Of a stretch of 64,000 nucleotides of DNA, positions 1-12,690 are shown in pieces. Positions within the stretch are counted from its first letter, which is position 1. Each line of letters opens with the position of its first letter. Source of the stretch: Schistosoma haematobium (Eukaryota > Platyhelminthes > Trematoda > Strigeidida > Schistosomatidae); the NCBI RefSeq assembly GCF_000699445.3, contig NC_067200.1, positions 16,994,510 through 17,058,509 on the forward strand, written 5' to 3'. Both the position numbers and the translations under genes were made by a program. A model generated the notes under the pieces. The model ran no database searches, had not been told where the DNA came from, and saw only the letters and a program-made list of their open reading frames with translations.

Positions 1-1240
1 TCCTCCATCACCTCTTAATAATCCTTCCATCCTCACGACAACTCTTCTCATTTATCTTCGTCAACATGCCCCACCAACGCTAATGATTTGAGTTCAAGAA
101 ACGTTATTCTTGGTCTCCTGAAGCCACTCTCTAAACTACATGCTGGAGCTTTTAATCTTCGAAACTTGTGTAGGATAGGACAACAGACTTCTTGAGCTAG
201 GACTATAGAATTCCGCGTCATCGATGTATGCTGCGTCTCTGGGACGCACATACAGGGTCCAGGTACGGTCACTCATCAGACCTCACATTGTCATTATGAA
301 GGAACGGCACGACTTGTCGTTCGAGTATCTGGACACCCCACTGCTATTTCCTTTTGCCTCGCTGGTTTAGGTGTAGCATTGATTTCTAAAACAGAACAGG
401 CTCCCCTAGACTAGATTCCATTTAGCAATCGCTTCTGCGCTGTCTGACTAAACGGGGAAGTAAGAACTCGAAAAGATAAAGACACGCCGTTGCCTTTTGA
501 TTGTCGCTCTCATTCACTGCCGCTCGGGTGAAGTTAACGCCGAGATTTATGAGCTTTTCAGCGCTCTGATTTAGTACTAATAGCAGCTAATTTTAATGAG
601 TGGAACACTCCCATTAAGAATAGAGGCTATTCCCAGGTTACTAGTATTTTTGAACCACTGAGTAGATAGTGTCTGGGTCAGGAATAGGGTATTAGTTGAA
701 TATGCAAATCGACTGTTGAGGTAAAAGAAAGTTTGATCAACTTAGGTGGTTGGGACATGTGTTATGTATGCCCGAACACCGTCCACCTCGACGCACAATG
801 TTGTATGGTGTATGAACAGGCTGAAAGAGAGCTAGGGTCAGTCAAACTAAAGCATGGCATTAGTCCATAAAGTCATTGAAAATTGGACTGAGTCATTATG
901 GCAGGAGTAGACTACTTGGTTGGGGTTTGTGTGACTATCGTAACCAATGGTTAAGCTGGCATGACTCAAAATCGTTCTTTATCTTACCCCGAATTCTGAG
1001 CTTTTGAATAACTCATAAGTTTTTTGTCTTTTGATTTCACCTACTTTTATTTTCTTAAATCATAAATTCGATCCTTAGTCTTTTAAATCACCACTAATAA
1101 TGTTACTACTTGAACTATTTTTTGGATTTGGCCTGAAAACTTCATCTCTGTGTGCTAATGGGGAATGTCAAATTGAATCGATTTACATATCCTCCAGTTT
1201 TTACTTTGTGATCTACTGACTGACATTTTACATATTCGGT
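1..1240 (+). mobile_element. LINE family B, internally deleted copy (5' endonuclease part joined to 3' end)
   Basis: About 80-585 shows the apurinic-type endonuclease region of a non-LTR retrotransposon with many stops and shifts (phrases resembling LRTLC.IGQQ, IDVCCVSETR and VRTRKDRDT are readable). From about 586 it switches to the C-terminal part of the same polyprotein (VTSIF.., [17 protein letters not shown] block near 737-790, then W-GPRD-NQWL near 920-950), then a 3' UTR to about 1240. The reverse transcriptase is missing. It lies in an EIF3D intron. The clade (probably RTE) is inferred. Confidence 0.75.
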
Positions 1241-2161
1241 TAACAGATCATTTTGAGTGCATGAATCTAGCGGTAGCTTCTATTAATTGATGTGTAATTA
1301 ATTGTGTATGTGTATAATTTTCAACAATAAATTAACTGCTTTCTCTAAGAGGTACAAGTCGTTACTGAATTATATATTGAATTTCTCAATAGTTTCCTAT
1401 TTTTCTGATGGAAATGGTTTGCGTCTCGAAAATTATGTCAGGATCTACCAAAAGGTTTAATAATCATATTTTAGTCGTATGATTTAAAACTTAGTTACCG
1501 AAATGTAGTTTTGTGTACTCATCTACTACTTCTCGAATAGCCAGAATGAAGTTTGTTGAGCGGAGTCCGAACTTAAAACCTAATGTCTGAACACATAGTC
1601 TGTCACCACTGAGCCATCCTTCATAGCTTTTATGTTTTTGTATAAACTAAAGAACTTTAGTCTATACGGTCATTTTTTTCGTGCTGTATTCAAAGTTTAT
1701 ATTAATTATGGTGTTAAATTTCAAGTCCTTTTTAAGAACTTATTGTAACTGTAGTTAGTTTCCTATAATAATAATTATTTCTGAAAAGGTATCTTTAAAC
1801 ATTAAGAATTTACCCATGTTATAGATGTCCCATTTTTGTTCTGTTTGTCAATAGATTTACTGTTCAAATATTCTTTTTGCCATGTTGATAGCCTTCTACA
1901 TCCGGTATCTACTATAATTCGAACGTTCCATATATGTTGATACGTAATAATGTTATTCCGCATCCACATTTCGAATGTCATTACATGTTTCTTCTTAGTA
2001 TCTTATGAATGGATATTTTTTACACATTTTCTTACCAATCACATTATAAAAACTATCAGTTATATTCTTTATTGTTTGAATTTTAAAGAACTGTAGATCT
2101 ATTTTTATCGTGTATTTCAATCGTATATTTTCTCAATAATCATTGTCTTGTTTTTTTGTAG
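1241..2161. other. EIF3D intron, no gene seen
   Basis: This is AT-rich intronic sequence. Around 1545-1625 the minus strand reads like a decayed tRNA-derived repeat head (GGATGGCTCAGTGGT followed by a poor B box). Nothing else is recognised. Confidence 0.4.
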
Positions 2162-4883
2162 ATTTGTATCTCGCGTCAACCCCCGTGACTCATCTCGTCA
2201 TGTCATATTGGGCACACAACAGTTCAAACCATCGGAGTTCGCCAATCAGCTGAATTTAAATATGGATAATGCTTGGGGTATTCTGCGATGTGTTGTTGAT
2301 TTCTTCATGAAAATGCCTGAAGGCAAATATCTAATGTTAAAGGATCCTAATAAGGTTTGTCGATGTATATGTAATTTGTATCTTTGGTTTTATTATCTCA
2401 TTACATTTTTACTTTATTTTTTGCTTAAACACACATTCGATAGCCCCAATATACTATTGGAAAGAGAAACAATCAGTAGTGTTTTTGATCAAGAAAGGAA
2501 TAACGTTCTTTAAGGATTATCAAAGATTGACGACAAATAGCTCGGAAATTTACACATCGATAGTTCGATGTCCTTTGTGTTTGTTCATTGTCTGCGAATG
2601 TTTAATACCCCGTCGCCTAACCCAGTGACAAAAAGTGTGTAGTGAGGTTCACCAAAGCACATCTTACAACAAAGATAAGTGTCGTACAAGACAATTTTTA
2701 ATGATCTAAGAATAATTCTTAGCATCCCTGGAAACCAAGCTGATAAACATAACAAAGTAATCAATAATAAGGGTGCGATAGTAATTACAAGTAATATGGT
2801 TTGACATGATATTAATTTTTTTCACGGTTATTAGTAGAATTCGTACAACTAACTGTATGCACTTACCTCCCAGCTTATTCTATCTTGTCTACTTGACTGT
2901 AAACTGTTGATATTCAAGTTAAAGTCGATCTCATCCCAGGCAAAATAGTAATGTTGTTTATCATAACCACCATGTCACTGACCGAATACAAAAGAACCCA
3001 TCACATAACAAGAAAGAAAAAATATAAGAAGATTTTGGAAGGCAAAAAGTCAATGTTTCACTGCTACTATGAACAATTTTGAACCGTGTTACACAATCTC
3101 TAACCATTGTTTAGGATAATCATGCGAACCCCAACCAGGTAGTCTGCGTATACATATATGGGTCAGATCATTTTTCAATGATTATGAACCTGTGACAGAT
3201 TTGTTTCTAGTGGCTCCTAACTTCAAACATATTTTGTACACCAGCCATGAGTACGCATCGAGGTAGGTGGTGGACAGGCATTTATAATCCACGTTCTTAC
3301 TGTATGTAGATTCACTGCTTCGATTTGCCGTGTTTGACAGACTGCTTTAAGGTCAAGTAATTTACCTATGGTTGGGAGTCACTAGTTATGTTTGTGTCCC
3401 ACAACCTGGCAGAAGGCGGAATTTCGGTTTGCACATCCACATACATGTTCGAAACCAGCCTTGTTTTTATGTCAGGAGCCATAGTTTAGCGTTTAATGAT
3501 TACCGAAGCTCGTGTTTTAGGTACTACGTTAGTCAAACTGATTCTTCTATGATTCTCACGAAAGGATTTTTTCCTTTTATCGTAAAATGGAACGATCAGT
3601 GATGGATACCAGTTAGATACGATTGAGTCTAGTTCCTAGACTCTGGCTAGGATCTCATACGACCTAACAGCCATGACTGGACCACTATAGTTAAGGATCT
3701 TTAGGGTTAAGCTATCAAGGCTTTTCACCCTCACTTTAGATTAGCTATGGGTTCTATTTCCTTAGTTTTCAATGGATTTATGTCGATATCCCATCCAGGT
3801 TGCTTGGCGGAAGTAAACAAGTGAAGGGTATCTCGAGAGTTGTTAAACTTTTCAGAGTTGTCTCGATTGTTTCGGGTTGGATCACTGTGTCATATTTTCC
3901 AGAACTAGTCTCATCAACTTCCAAATCCTTAATATCTATTACATTGATAAGTCAGCCAGTCGTCACTGTTCTTCCATCTGCCACAAGGTTCGAATATTGA
4001 AAGTTCTTATATGTATTTTAAAGGACACTTTCAAAGGAAAAGAGATAACATTTCGTTTTGTCAAATCATCCGTATTTGTGACTCATGATAATAAAGATGT
4101 GTGAGGAGGGTTGGTCGTGAAGACAACTGAACTAGTAAGAAATGAAAGGGTTTTTTCAGGAACAGGAAGTTCTGGAGTGCTGTAATAGGTAAATTTGCGG
4201 TAGCTACTCCGTGACAGCTCACACTAAGAATATTTTTACTGGTAGGGCTATCAAAGGAATTGGGCCAGTGATTATCTTATTGACCTCGTAGCGTGACTAT
4301 AGATCCAAACAGACAACTGCTTAAAACCAGTCAGAAACGGCATTCTATGAGATATTTTTCATGTTTGGACTCTGTTTACAAAGATAATCACTTTCTTTAT
4401 TTTGTGCATATATGAGGTCGACTCTGAGTATGTTAGTGCTATTCATTTTTTCGGTCAAATAAGATCTTCGAGTCATTCAGAGTAAACTTGATTCACTATG
4501 GAAAGATGTTCAAAGTGTGATATCAGTGCCTGTCGATGACATAAGAGGTGTATTTACCACGGTGAATATTTACAATATTTGCTTTTTGTATTGTGTTTAT
4601 TAATCATTGGAGATATTGGCTGATAGAAATTTCCTTATTTATATTACACTGTTTTTAGCCTGTACTTCGCATATACTCTGTACCTCAAGATGCTTCTGAT
4701 TCAGATGAAAGCGAAGATGGTATAAGTGAAGAAGAAGCAGTTATCGTTGAACAACAAAACTCTGAACCAAGTAAGACGGAAGTAAATAACATGTCAGGAC
4801 ATAGTCAAGACGGTATAGAGGGTCAGTTTAAAAATACTGAATCTGTCACTCAGTTAAGGACGACTGAGCCTACTGAATCGTAA
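2162..4883 (+). CDS. EIF3D: EIF3D 3' part (eIF3 subunit d), two terminal coding exons
   Basis: Coding exons are 2162-2354 and 4659-4883, separated by a 2.3-kb intron; the gene enters from the left, so this is only the C-terminal 138 or so residues. eIF3d is a subunit of the eIF3 translation initiation complex in the cytosol and can bind the mRNA cap. The first exon encodes the highly conserved block with [20 protein letters not shown], then [15 protein letters not shown] and a [11 protein letters not shown] end, nearly identical to animal eIF3d. The second exon begins PVLRIYSVP and becomes an acidic Ser/Asp/Glu-rich tail, as in the family. Splice sites: TTTTTTTGTAG at 2161 with one base completing the previous codon; AAG/GTTTGT after 2354; GTTTTTAG before 4659 in phase 0. 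Stop TAA is at 4881-4883. The tail is longer than the human poly-Glu tail and ends in TEPTES. Identification is secure. Confidence 0.96.
2355..4658. other. EIF3D last intron with repeat fragments
   Basis: The intron between the two coding exons. At about 3040-3290 the minus strand matches the C-terminal end of LINE family B (the block that reads GTTGGGGTTCGCATGATTATC in other copies). A stretch near 4150-4480 is similar to 41130-41500, so it is an interspersed repeat of unknown class. The remainder is not recognised. Confidence 0.5.
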
Positions 4884-5815
4884 CTCATATGTTTGACAAG
4901 TATATCCGAAATAATTATTTATTTATAATTGCGCTTAAAATTTTATTCCATTACCGAACATGTTATTTTCAATTTGGTGTTTTATTATATATATAAGCAT
5001 TACGCGTAAATTTCTGTTACTTAGCTGCGATAATCCACGAACTGCTCAGAATGGTTTCTTTTTATTTTAATGTACAACTTTCTATTCAAACCGAGCTGAC
5101 CATATTCTCTCAATTTGTGTGACGGTCTTTCCTATTCGTCATTTGTGCCCACTTGAACCAAGCAGTCACAAATCAGAATACGTTGTTACTAACTGACTTA
5201 CTGATACGATTTATGACTAAATAAACACTAAAACGATATAGTTGATTTTAACTGATTGATTTAGTGTCCATGTTTTCACAATAGTTAACATATGTAGTGC
5301 TAGTTTACAAGCAAGATCATATCGTTATAACATTTATTGCATTAAGCTAATTAATTAAGTTGACATTATACAACAAACAAAGTAAAGACGCTTTATAGAT
5401 GCTGTGTTGTGACTTAAAACTAGTAGTCAATGAATAATTTGAATGAATGCTGTACATATTTATAATGTGTAAGATAACGGTACATGCATTAATTATTTGA
5501 GACTGCTGTCTTACGGGTAGTAACACAAGAAGTAAAGGTACTCCAAGTAATATCGCTACTGTCATACCTGGACTTTAGTCAGATACTCAGTTGGGGACCT
5601 TGTCACATTCCTGAACATCGGTACAGAGGACATGATACCTAGAGGATGGTTTTGCAAGCAACACATCAGGACCATCGAATGTTTAATCTTGAATAAACAT
5701 GTAGACAAAGCCATGAATTTGGGATGGTTAGATTATCTAATTACCAGCTCGTAGTTGATGTGTGCAATCAAGCGCTAATAGTGGGTTTGAAGTGAGGCAC
5801 AGAACACCTGTTGAG
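4884..5815. other. EIF3D 3' UTR and intergenic sequence
   Basis: Downstream of the EIF3D stop codon. Apart from the AATAAA at 5220 nothing is recognised; the short open frames here are AT-rich and lack splice or family support. Confidence 0.4.
5220..5225 (+). terminator. possible EIF3D polyadenylation signal
   Basis: An AATAAA hexamer lies about 340 bases after the EIF3D stop codon, in AT-rich unique-looking sequence. It is the first canonical signal I see downstream on this strand, but the hexamer is common at this base composition. Confidence 0.35.
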
Positions 5816-5819
5816 TCAA

Positions 5820-6430
5820 CTAGGAATAATCCTTTGGGTTAATAACCAAATGAAAGGCCTGTCCCGTGTGACAACCTCCGAAACTACCTAGAGGAAGAAG
5901 CCAAGACAAACTCATCTCTCCGCCTAATACAAGGAAGACTTGACGCAAACATAACAGAACTGTTCCTGACACTGCTTGAAGTGTACTCACGCTCCCAACT
6001 TGAAGTCCACAATGTTGGCCCGATCCTCTTTCCAAAAGTTGTGAATCTCTTATACCAAGTACAGGAATGGGCCAAGAAGTGGGCGATAGAACTAAAACTC
6101 AAGTCTCACGAGGACAGACTCCAACACTTGAGATTATTCTCATTGAGCCACAGGAGAGTAAGATGATCTGACCATAGCATACAACATATTAACTACACTA
6201 AATCACTCCAAGACGAATGTATTAGCAGAACATCATCACGACGTTCCTCGAGGCAACCCTCGGAGAATTGCACATCAAAGAACGAACACTCAGGTGAGTT
6301 TCCACCTTTCCTCATCAGGAGTTGCTCCCATTCGGAATGCCGTAGCAGCCGAATTGCCCATAGCCACATCAGTGGATAGCGTCAAGAGACTTGACAAACA
6401 CACTCGCCCATGGATTACGATCTGATTCCT
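5820..6430 (+). mobile_element. CR1-like LINE, 3' fragment (family C)
   Basis: In broken frames the plus strand reads DRLQHLRLFSLSHRRVR (near 6112-6163), then a stretch with VAPIRNAVAAELPIATSVDSVKRLDK (near 6330-6410) and a final PWIT. These are the two standard closing blocks of CR1-clade reverse transcriptase polyproteins. Endonuclease and RT core are absent, as expected of a 5'-truncated insertion. Several stops and frameshifts show it is dead. Confidence 0.7.
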
Positions 6431-9120
6431 AGATTATCTGTGTCTGATATGTGTCCGATAGTTTACCACTGTTATCATTACCGTGTATCAATAACCACTT
6501 CCTGTCTTTCTTGTTAACATCTCCATCTCCCCTCCTATCCTTTCAATTCCGTCTTCTTACACATTACCAATTTAGTAAATGAATTATTTGTTCCCGAAAC
6601 AATCGTCTTCTGTTAGCACTCGAGTTATCACTTTATTATTTCACATTTCAACCAACAAACCTCCTATCTGGTAATATGATAAATAGCTGCTGGCATCCAG
6701 AAACCTACTGTCCTGAGACGAACACACTCAATGAACTTTGAAATATACAAATCCACAAATAGCTACCACACTGACTGGAATTAGTGTAGTCGAGTGGTTA
6801 GACTACCACTTATAGGACATTAGCAAATACCCAAAAAATCAAACTGCCTATACAAGTTCGTGACTAAGATATTGGATATGAGAAGGTTGCTCAAACTGAC
6901 CTCTAGATCATTCTTAATTCAGGGGTTTTTGGTTTGTAGCGTTAGTGCGGTATTTTCTTCTGACCTGTCTCATTGCGCGGTGAGTTTCGAGTTGTTTTAT
7001 AATAACTTAGTTATACAATATTATGTGATGTTAAATGACAACCAGCTACAGGTGTTAATAAACTAGGTAGTAGTAAATCGCGGCTTGTATGTTAACTCAT
7101 GTTACGTCTGGTACCGGGTCAGACGTATGCAACCTTGTACCATGGTGCATGTAGATTAAAATAAGCCGTCTTATGTGTTTTGCTATCTGGCCTTGCCATT
7201 TTTATTAGCGATATTTCCCATAATCTGCAGTCTATTCTGACACGATAACCGTCATTGTGCGAGAAGCCAGTTAGTCTTACAGCTCAAAAGTTTTTCCCTT
7301 TAGAAACGACTCATCATCTCTCGAACGTTAAGTGATAGTCGATGATTTAAAATAAATATAAATGCCAAATGTAAAGCGAAGACACGAATAGCTATTCGAT
7401 CTTTGCTTACATCAATTGCTAACGTATGTGTATTTTTGTCGGCAATGTCCATATTCGCTTGTGCTTGATGTTTTTACAAGTTTATTTGATTGAAGCATGT
7501 AAGTGCTTCTAAAGACTATAGTAAGTGCTGCAAAAGCTTGTTAATATACCATCATAACTAAACATAAATATAATTGGTTATCTGTATTGATCGGGTAATT
7601 AAGCTGAGTACTTAACAGTGTTACGGAACGATGGTTCACGTTAGCATTACTGAACAGAGAAATAGAAATGGGTTTAATATTATTGGAAATGAATGAGTAT
7701 GTAAATTACTAACAGTTCGGTATTAGTGCTATACTAATAATAGATATCATGCTTAAATTGTAGATTTGTCATAAAATGACTACCTTATTTATAAGATCTT
7801 ACGTGGAAGTCACATCATAATCTGCACTAACTCGTCGTATCACGATAATCAGCAATATGTTTAGTACTTGAAACGAACACATTTTAACATCGTTAAACGA
7901 TGCATGTTTGTTTTAAGCATGGTAAGTAAACCATTTCGTAGTTAAATATTGCTCACTAGTGATTTCGTCATTGCATGTAAACCGTGAATTGCTAATATTA
8001 CTGTAAACGTTGTAATCGGATTTATATCAGATTTCATCTTAATCCTTAAGGTTGTTGAACTGGTTTATTCGATGCTTGTAGTTTACTTGGAAATATCAAA
8101 CGACTAAGTGATATTCTAGGAGGGTTAGAATATAATGAGCACTGTTTACTGTCAATCGGATATGTTGCAGACTACAGTTACAACTTAGGATACTTCTCTT
8201 TACAAGTATCCCAAGTTGAAAAAGAGTTAGGATTTGGTACCCTACGATTTGAAGTCTTACTCTAACTGCGACACAAATGCCTTCCGAACAAAATTTGCAC
8301 TGGTAACGCCGAAGTGCATTTTTGGCCAGTTCGACATTTTTATTCGTCTCCATTTACAGTACGTAAACATAGTATTCCATCCCTCACTCCTAAATGGTAA
8401 AGACACTCGGGAACGTATCCTGCGGTGAGCCACAATATCAGTTCAAAGACTCAATTTCAAGTCTTATGGAGACTGCTCCCAACTACTGAACATTTACACA
8501 TTACAGTACAGGAGTCTTAGAGGTGACCTTGTGGTGGCAAATAGATTCCCAAAATAAATAGCTCTGTAAGTAACTCTACGACATTTGTTGCTGGCCACAT
8601 TAGTTCTAATGGACTCACCTTGCTGACGGCGCTCGGTCATGCATCCTCACCAGATCACGAGTGGGAACGCTGTGCTCAACATCATCTGCAATCACCAGTC
8701 AGATTAAATCAGTCGACCCACGACAAATTGATAGCCTATCAAGTATATCTTCGAACCTCCTCTCTTCTGTCTTTTGATTTCACTTGGTGGGTACGCTTCA
8801 TATTAGGTGTTACTGGTTGAAGCGTTGTCAAACTCCAAATACCTGTGGCATCTCCAACCTACAGCATCATAAACACTTCTCGGCATCCCCTTAAACACCT
8901 ATTTAAGTTTAGGTCCAACATAACCTAAGGGGTATCATCCAGTTATCAGAGACAGGACACAACACAAAAACTGTAAACCCAACTTCTACTCCTTTATAGT
9001 TCTCAACTGCTGGAATTTGCTGCTGGTTGTGCTGATGCAAGAGACTTCCCAGGAGTACCTTAAAAGAAAACTTGACATGTTCTTAAGAACGAAAGATAAT
9101 ATCCGCCTGTAGCTCTTATA
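6431..9120. other. intergenic region, no gene recognised
   Basis: About 2.7 kb with no coding exon or family I can name. 6780-6830 has a weak tRNA-like A-box context (TAGTCGAGTGGTTAGACT). 8580-9080 is less AT-rich than its surroundings and may be an unclassified repeat. Confidence 0.35.
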
Positions 9121-9282
9121 GGGTTACTGCCGGTCCCAAGCCCGGGTAAAGGAGGAGGGCTGGGCATGGGGTTAGCGTACCCATCACGTAGAAAACTAAC
9201 TCGCTAAAAAACGCTTACCAGGAAAAATAATCCAAACCATTTTAACTCTGCCCTGGGAGTTAGGTCTTCATTTAGAAGAATT

Positions 9283-12200
9283 ATGACGCTTCATAGTGAA
9301 AGCCGAATTCCTTCGGAAGCCACGAAGGCGATGCCCCTTCTAACAACCAGAGCAAAAATTTTTATAGGTACATGGAACGTTCGAACAATGTGGGAAACCG
9401 GGAAGACCAGTCAAATAGCAATGGAAATGAGGAGATACAACTTCGCAGTACTGGGAATCAGCGAAACCCACTGGACCCAAGCTGGACAGAAAAGGCTAGC
9501 TACGGGAGAGATGCTGCTATACTCCGGTCACGAGGAGGACAATGCTCCACACATTCAGGGAGTCGCTCTTATGCTGTCCAAAGTAGCACGAAATGCACTT
9601 GTAGGATGAGAATCTCACGGATCCAGAATCATCAAAGCATCATTCAAAACAAAGAAGGAGGGGATCTTAATGAATATTATCCAATGTTATGCACCCACCA
9701 ATGATGGCAACGACGAGCGGCTACAGTCAATCATTGAGAAATGCCGAAGGAAGGACCTAACTATTCTGATGGGAGATCTAAATGCCAAAGTCGGAATAGA
9801 CAACACTGGATATGAAGGTATTATGGGACGACATGGACTGGGAGAAAGAAACGAAAATGGAGAGAGATTTGCAAATCTATGTGCATTCAACAAATTGGTC
9901 ATAGGAGGCACAATATTTCCACACAAGCGTATACACAAGGCTACATGGATCTCACCGGACCACACTACAGAGAACCAGATAGACCATATTTGCATTAAAA
10001 AAAAATTCCGAAGGACAATGGAAGATGTGAGAACCAGGAGAGGAGCTGATATAGCTTCAGATCACCACCTAGTTGTGGCCAATTTAAAACTGAAGCTAAA
10101 AAAGAACTGGACAAGTGGACAAACAGCACTACAAAGGTTCAATACCGCCTTCCTTCAAGATACTGACAAACTCAATGAATTCAAGATAGCTCTCAACAAC
10201 AGGTTCCAAGCCTTACAAGATCTACTGAAAGAAGAAGAAACTGGTATGGAACACAACTGGAAAGGCACCAAGGAAGCATTAACTTCAACGTGTCAAGAGG
10301 TTCTGGGTTTAAAGAAATACCATCATAAGGAATGTATCTCTACAGAAACACTGGAGAAGGTCAAAGAAAGGAAGAACAAGAAGGCAGCAACAAACAACAG
10401 CCGAACACGAACAGAGAAAGTCCAAGCACAAACTAAATACATAGAAGCAAACAAGTGAGTGAAGAAAAGGATTAGAGCCAACAAGCAGAAATACGTGAAA
10501 GAACTAGCTACGACGGCGGACAAAGCTGCAAGAGAAGGAAATATGAAACAGCTTTACGATACAACGAGGAAACTAGCAGGGAAATACAGTAAACCAGAGA
10601 GGCCGGTCAAAGACAAAGAAGGCAAGCCCATCACCGAAATTCAACAACAGCGTAACAGATGGGTAGAATACTTCGAGGAACTCCTGAAAAGGCCGGCTCC
10701 AATGAATCCACCGAACATCGAAGCAGCACACACAGATCTTCCTATAGATGTCAACCCACCAACGACGGAAGAAATTAGAATGGCCGTCAGACAAATCAAG
10801 AACGGGAAAGCAGCAGGACCCGACAACATACCAGCTGAAGCACTGAAATCAGACATCGAAGCAACCACAAGCATGCTTTATCTTCTATTCAAAAAGATTT
10901 GGGAGGAGGAACAATTGCTGATGGACTGGAAAGAAGGACACCTCGTCAAGATTCCAAAGAAAGGAGATCTGAGCAAATGTGAAAACTACAGAGGCATTAC
11001 ACTACTATTGTTACGTTCAAGTTTTGCTCGTTCCAGTTATTGATGTACGGACTATCGATCTACTTGCAAATTACGAACCCAAATTAACAACAGAACCAAG
11101 CTCCAATTTAGATACCAAATTTATTCGTAATTCACAAATAATCGACCAAATGTCGTTCTAACAACAATAATTATAACAATTACGAAACAAACCTTCAATT
11201 TTGTAGGTTTCCGGAGCAAAACTCCCAAATACCAAACCAAAGACAAAGAGAGCACCAAAATATCAAACCAAAATGTCCGAAATAATGATGTAAACAAACA
11301 ATGTAAAAAGTTAAGTAAAACAATTACATCTAAAAACAGTAAATTATTAATGTACAATAAAGGTTTTAATCCGCCAAATGTCTTCAGTTCTCCCGTAACA
11401 ACTATCAATACCAGGGGAAGTCTTCAACAGAGTGTTGCTGAACCGGATGAAGGATGCAGTAGACGCCCAACTTCGAGATCAACAAGCTGGATTCCGTAAG
11501 GATCGGTCATGCACAGACCAAATTGCAACACTACGGATCATCATCGAACAATCAGTTGAGTGGAACTCATCACTATACATCAACTTTATTGATTATGAAA
11601 AGGCATTCGACAGTGTAGATAGGAGGACATTATGGAAACTTCTTCGACACTACGGAGTTCCTGAGAAGATTGTCAATATTATCCGGAACTCATACGACGG
11701 ACTGCAATGCAAAGTAGTGCATGGAGGACAGCTGACAGATGCATTCCAAGTGAGGACCGGAGTCAGACAAGGCTGTTTACTCTCTCCCTTCCTCTTTCTT
11801 CTGGTGGTCGACTGGATTATGAAGACCTCGACATCTGAAGGAAAACACGGAATACAATGGACAGCTCAGAATCAATTAGACGATTTGGACTTCGCATATG
11901 ACCTAGCCCTCCTATCACGTACACACGAACAGATGCAGATGAAGACAGCGAGTGTAGCAGCAGTCTCTGCATCAGTAGGCCTCAGCATACACAAAGGGAA
12001 AACCAAGATCCTCAAATCCAAAGCGGAATACAGCAATCCACTCACTCTTGATGGCGAAACTCTGGAAGATGTAGAGTCCTTCACATATCTGGGAAGCATC
12101 ATCGATGAACAAGGAGGTTCAGTTGCAGACGTAAAGGCGAGGATTGGCAAAGCAAGGGTCGCATTCCTACAATTGAAGAACATATGGAACTCAAAACAAC

Positions 12201-12679
12201 TTTCAACCAATATCAAAGTGAGAATCTTCAATACGAACGTCAAGGCAGTTCTACTGTATGGAGCTGAAACTTGGAGAACTACAACAACCACAATCAAGAA
12301 AGTACAAGTATTTATAAATAGCTGTCTACGCAAGATACTAAACATCCATTGGCCGGATACCATCAGTAATAGCCTTCTGTGGGAGAGAACAAACCAACTT
12401 CCAGCTGAAGAAGAAATTAGGAAAAGACGATGGAAATGGATAGGACATACATTACGCAAATCGTCAAACTGCATCACGAGGCAAGCCCTAACTTGGAATC
12501 CTGAAGGGAAGCGGAAAAGAGGAAGGCCAAAGAACACATTGCATCGGATAATAGAAGCAGATATGAAAAGGATGAATTACAACTGGACGGAGCTAGAAAG
12601 GATTGCCCAGGACAGGGTTAGATGGAGAATGCTGGTCAGCGGCCTATGCTCCTTCACGAGGAGTGCCAGGTGTAAGTAA
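9283..12679 (+). pseudogene. RTE-like endonuclease/reverse transcriptase polyprotein, disrupted
   Basis: The reading frame starts near ATG 9283. Endonuclease motifs are in order: GTWNVRTMW, ISETHW (catalytic Glu), DLNAKVG, TWISPD and SDHHLVVA (catalytic His) by about 10080. A basic helical linker follows. RT blocks then include GKAAGPDNIPAEAL, a KKGDLSKCENYRGITLL block split by the solo [14 protein letters not shown], motif A with IDYEKAFDS, and [13 protein letters not shown]. Motif C reads FAYD where FADD is expected, so a catalytic aspartate is lost (near 11896-11907). The C-terminus has the [13 protein letters not shown] and KRGRPK blocks. Two TGA codons stay in frame with what follows, so they are point mutations rather than frameshifts. 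Confidence 0.9.
11009..11400. mobile_element. solo LTR inserted in the RTE polyprotein gene
   Basis: The 392-bp segment begins TGTTACG and ends CGTAACA (perfect 7-bp inverted termini with TG...CA ends). It is flanked by the 5-bp direct repeat ACTAT (11004-11008 and 11401-11405). Removing it and one ACTAT restores the continuous RTE frame across GITLL-SIPG, which proves insertion. An AATAAA lies near 11356. These are hallmarks of a solo long terminal repeat left by LTR-LTR recombination of a Gypsy- or BEL-type element; the clade cannot be told from the LTR alone. Confidence 0.9.
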
Positions 12680-12690
12680 GGTTTACCAAT

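Larger units (their letters stand above)
9125..12690 (+). mobile_element. RTE-like LINE (family A, SR2-like), nearly full length but inactivated
   Basis: A near-complete copy: GC-richer 5' leader (about 9125-9282), endonuclease, reverse transcriptase and C-terminal domain ending at TAA 12677-12679. It is interrupted by a 392-bp solo LTR at 11009-11400 and by in-frame TGA codons at 9607-9609 and 10456-10458. RTE-clade elements move by target-primed reverse transcription. The same family recurs at 37455-37693, 52850-55632 (minus) and 62390-64000. The SR2-like label comes from recognised protein blocks only. Confidence 0.88.

Noticed and set aside
2355..2513. Extension of the EIF3D open frame past 2354
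   Set aside because: The conserved protein switches at AAG/GTTTGT to the exon at 4659; the extension is chance read-through.
11872..12537. 221-codon minus-strand frame opposite the RTE polyprotein (similarly 62709-63323)
   Set aside because: Shadow of the real plus-strand reverse transcriptase frame.
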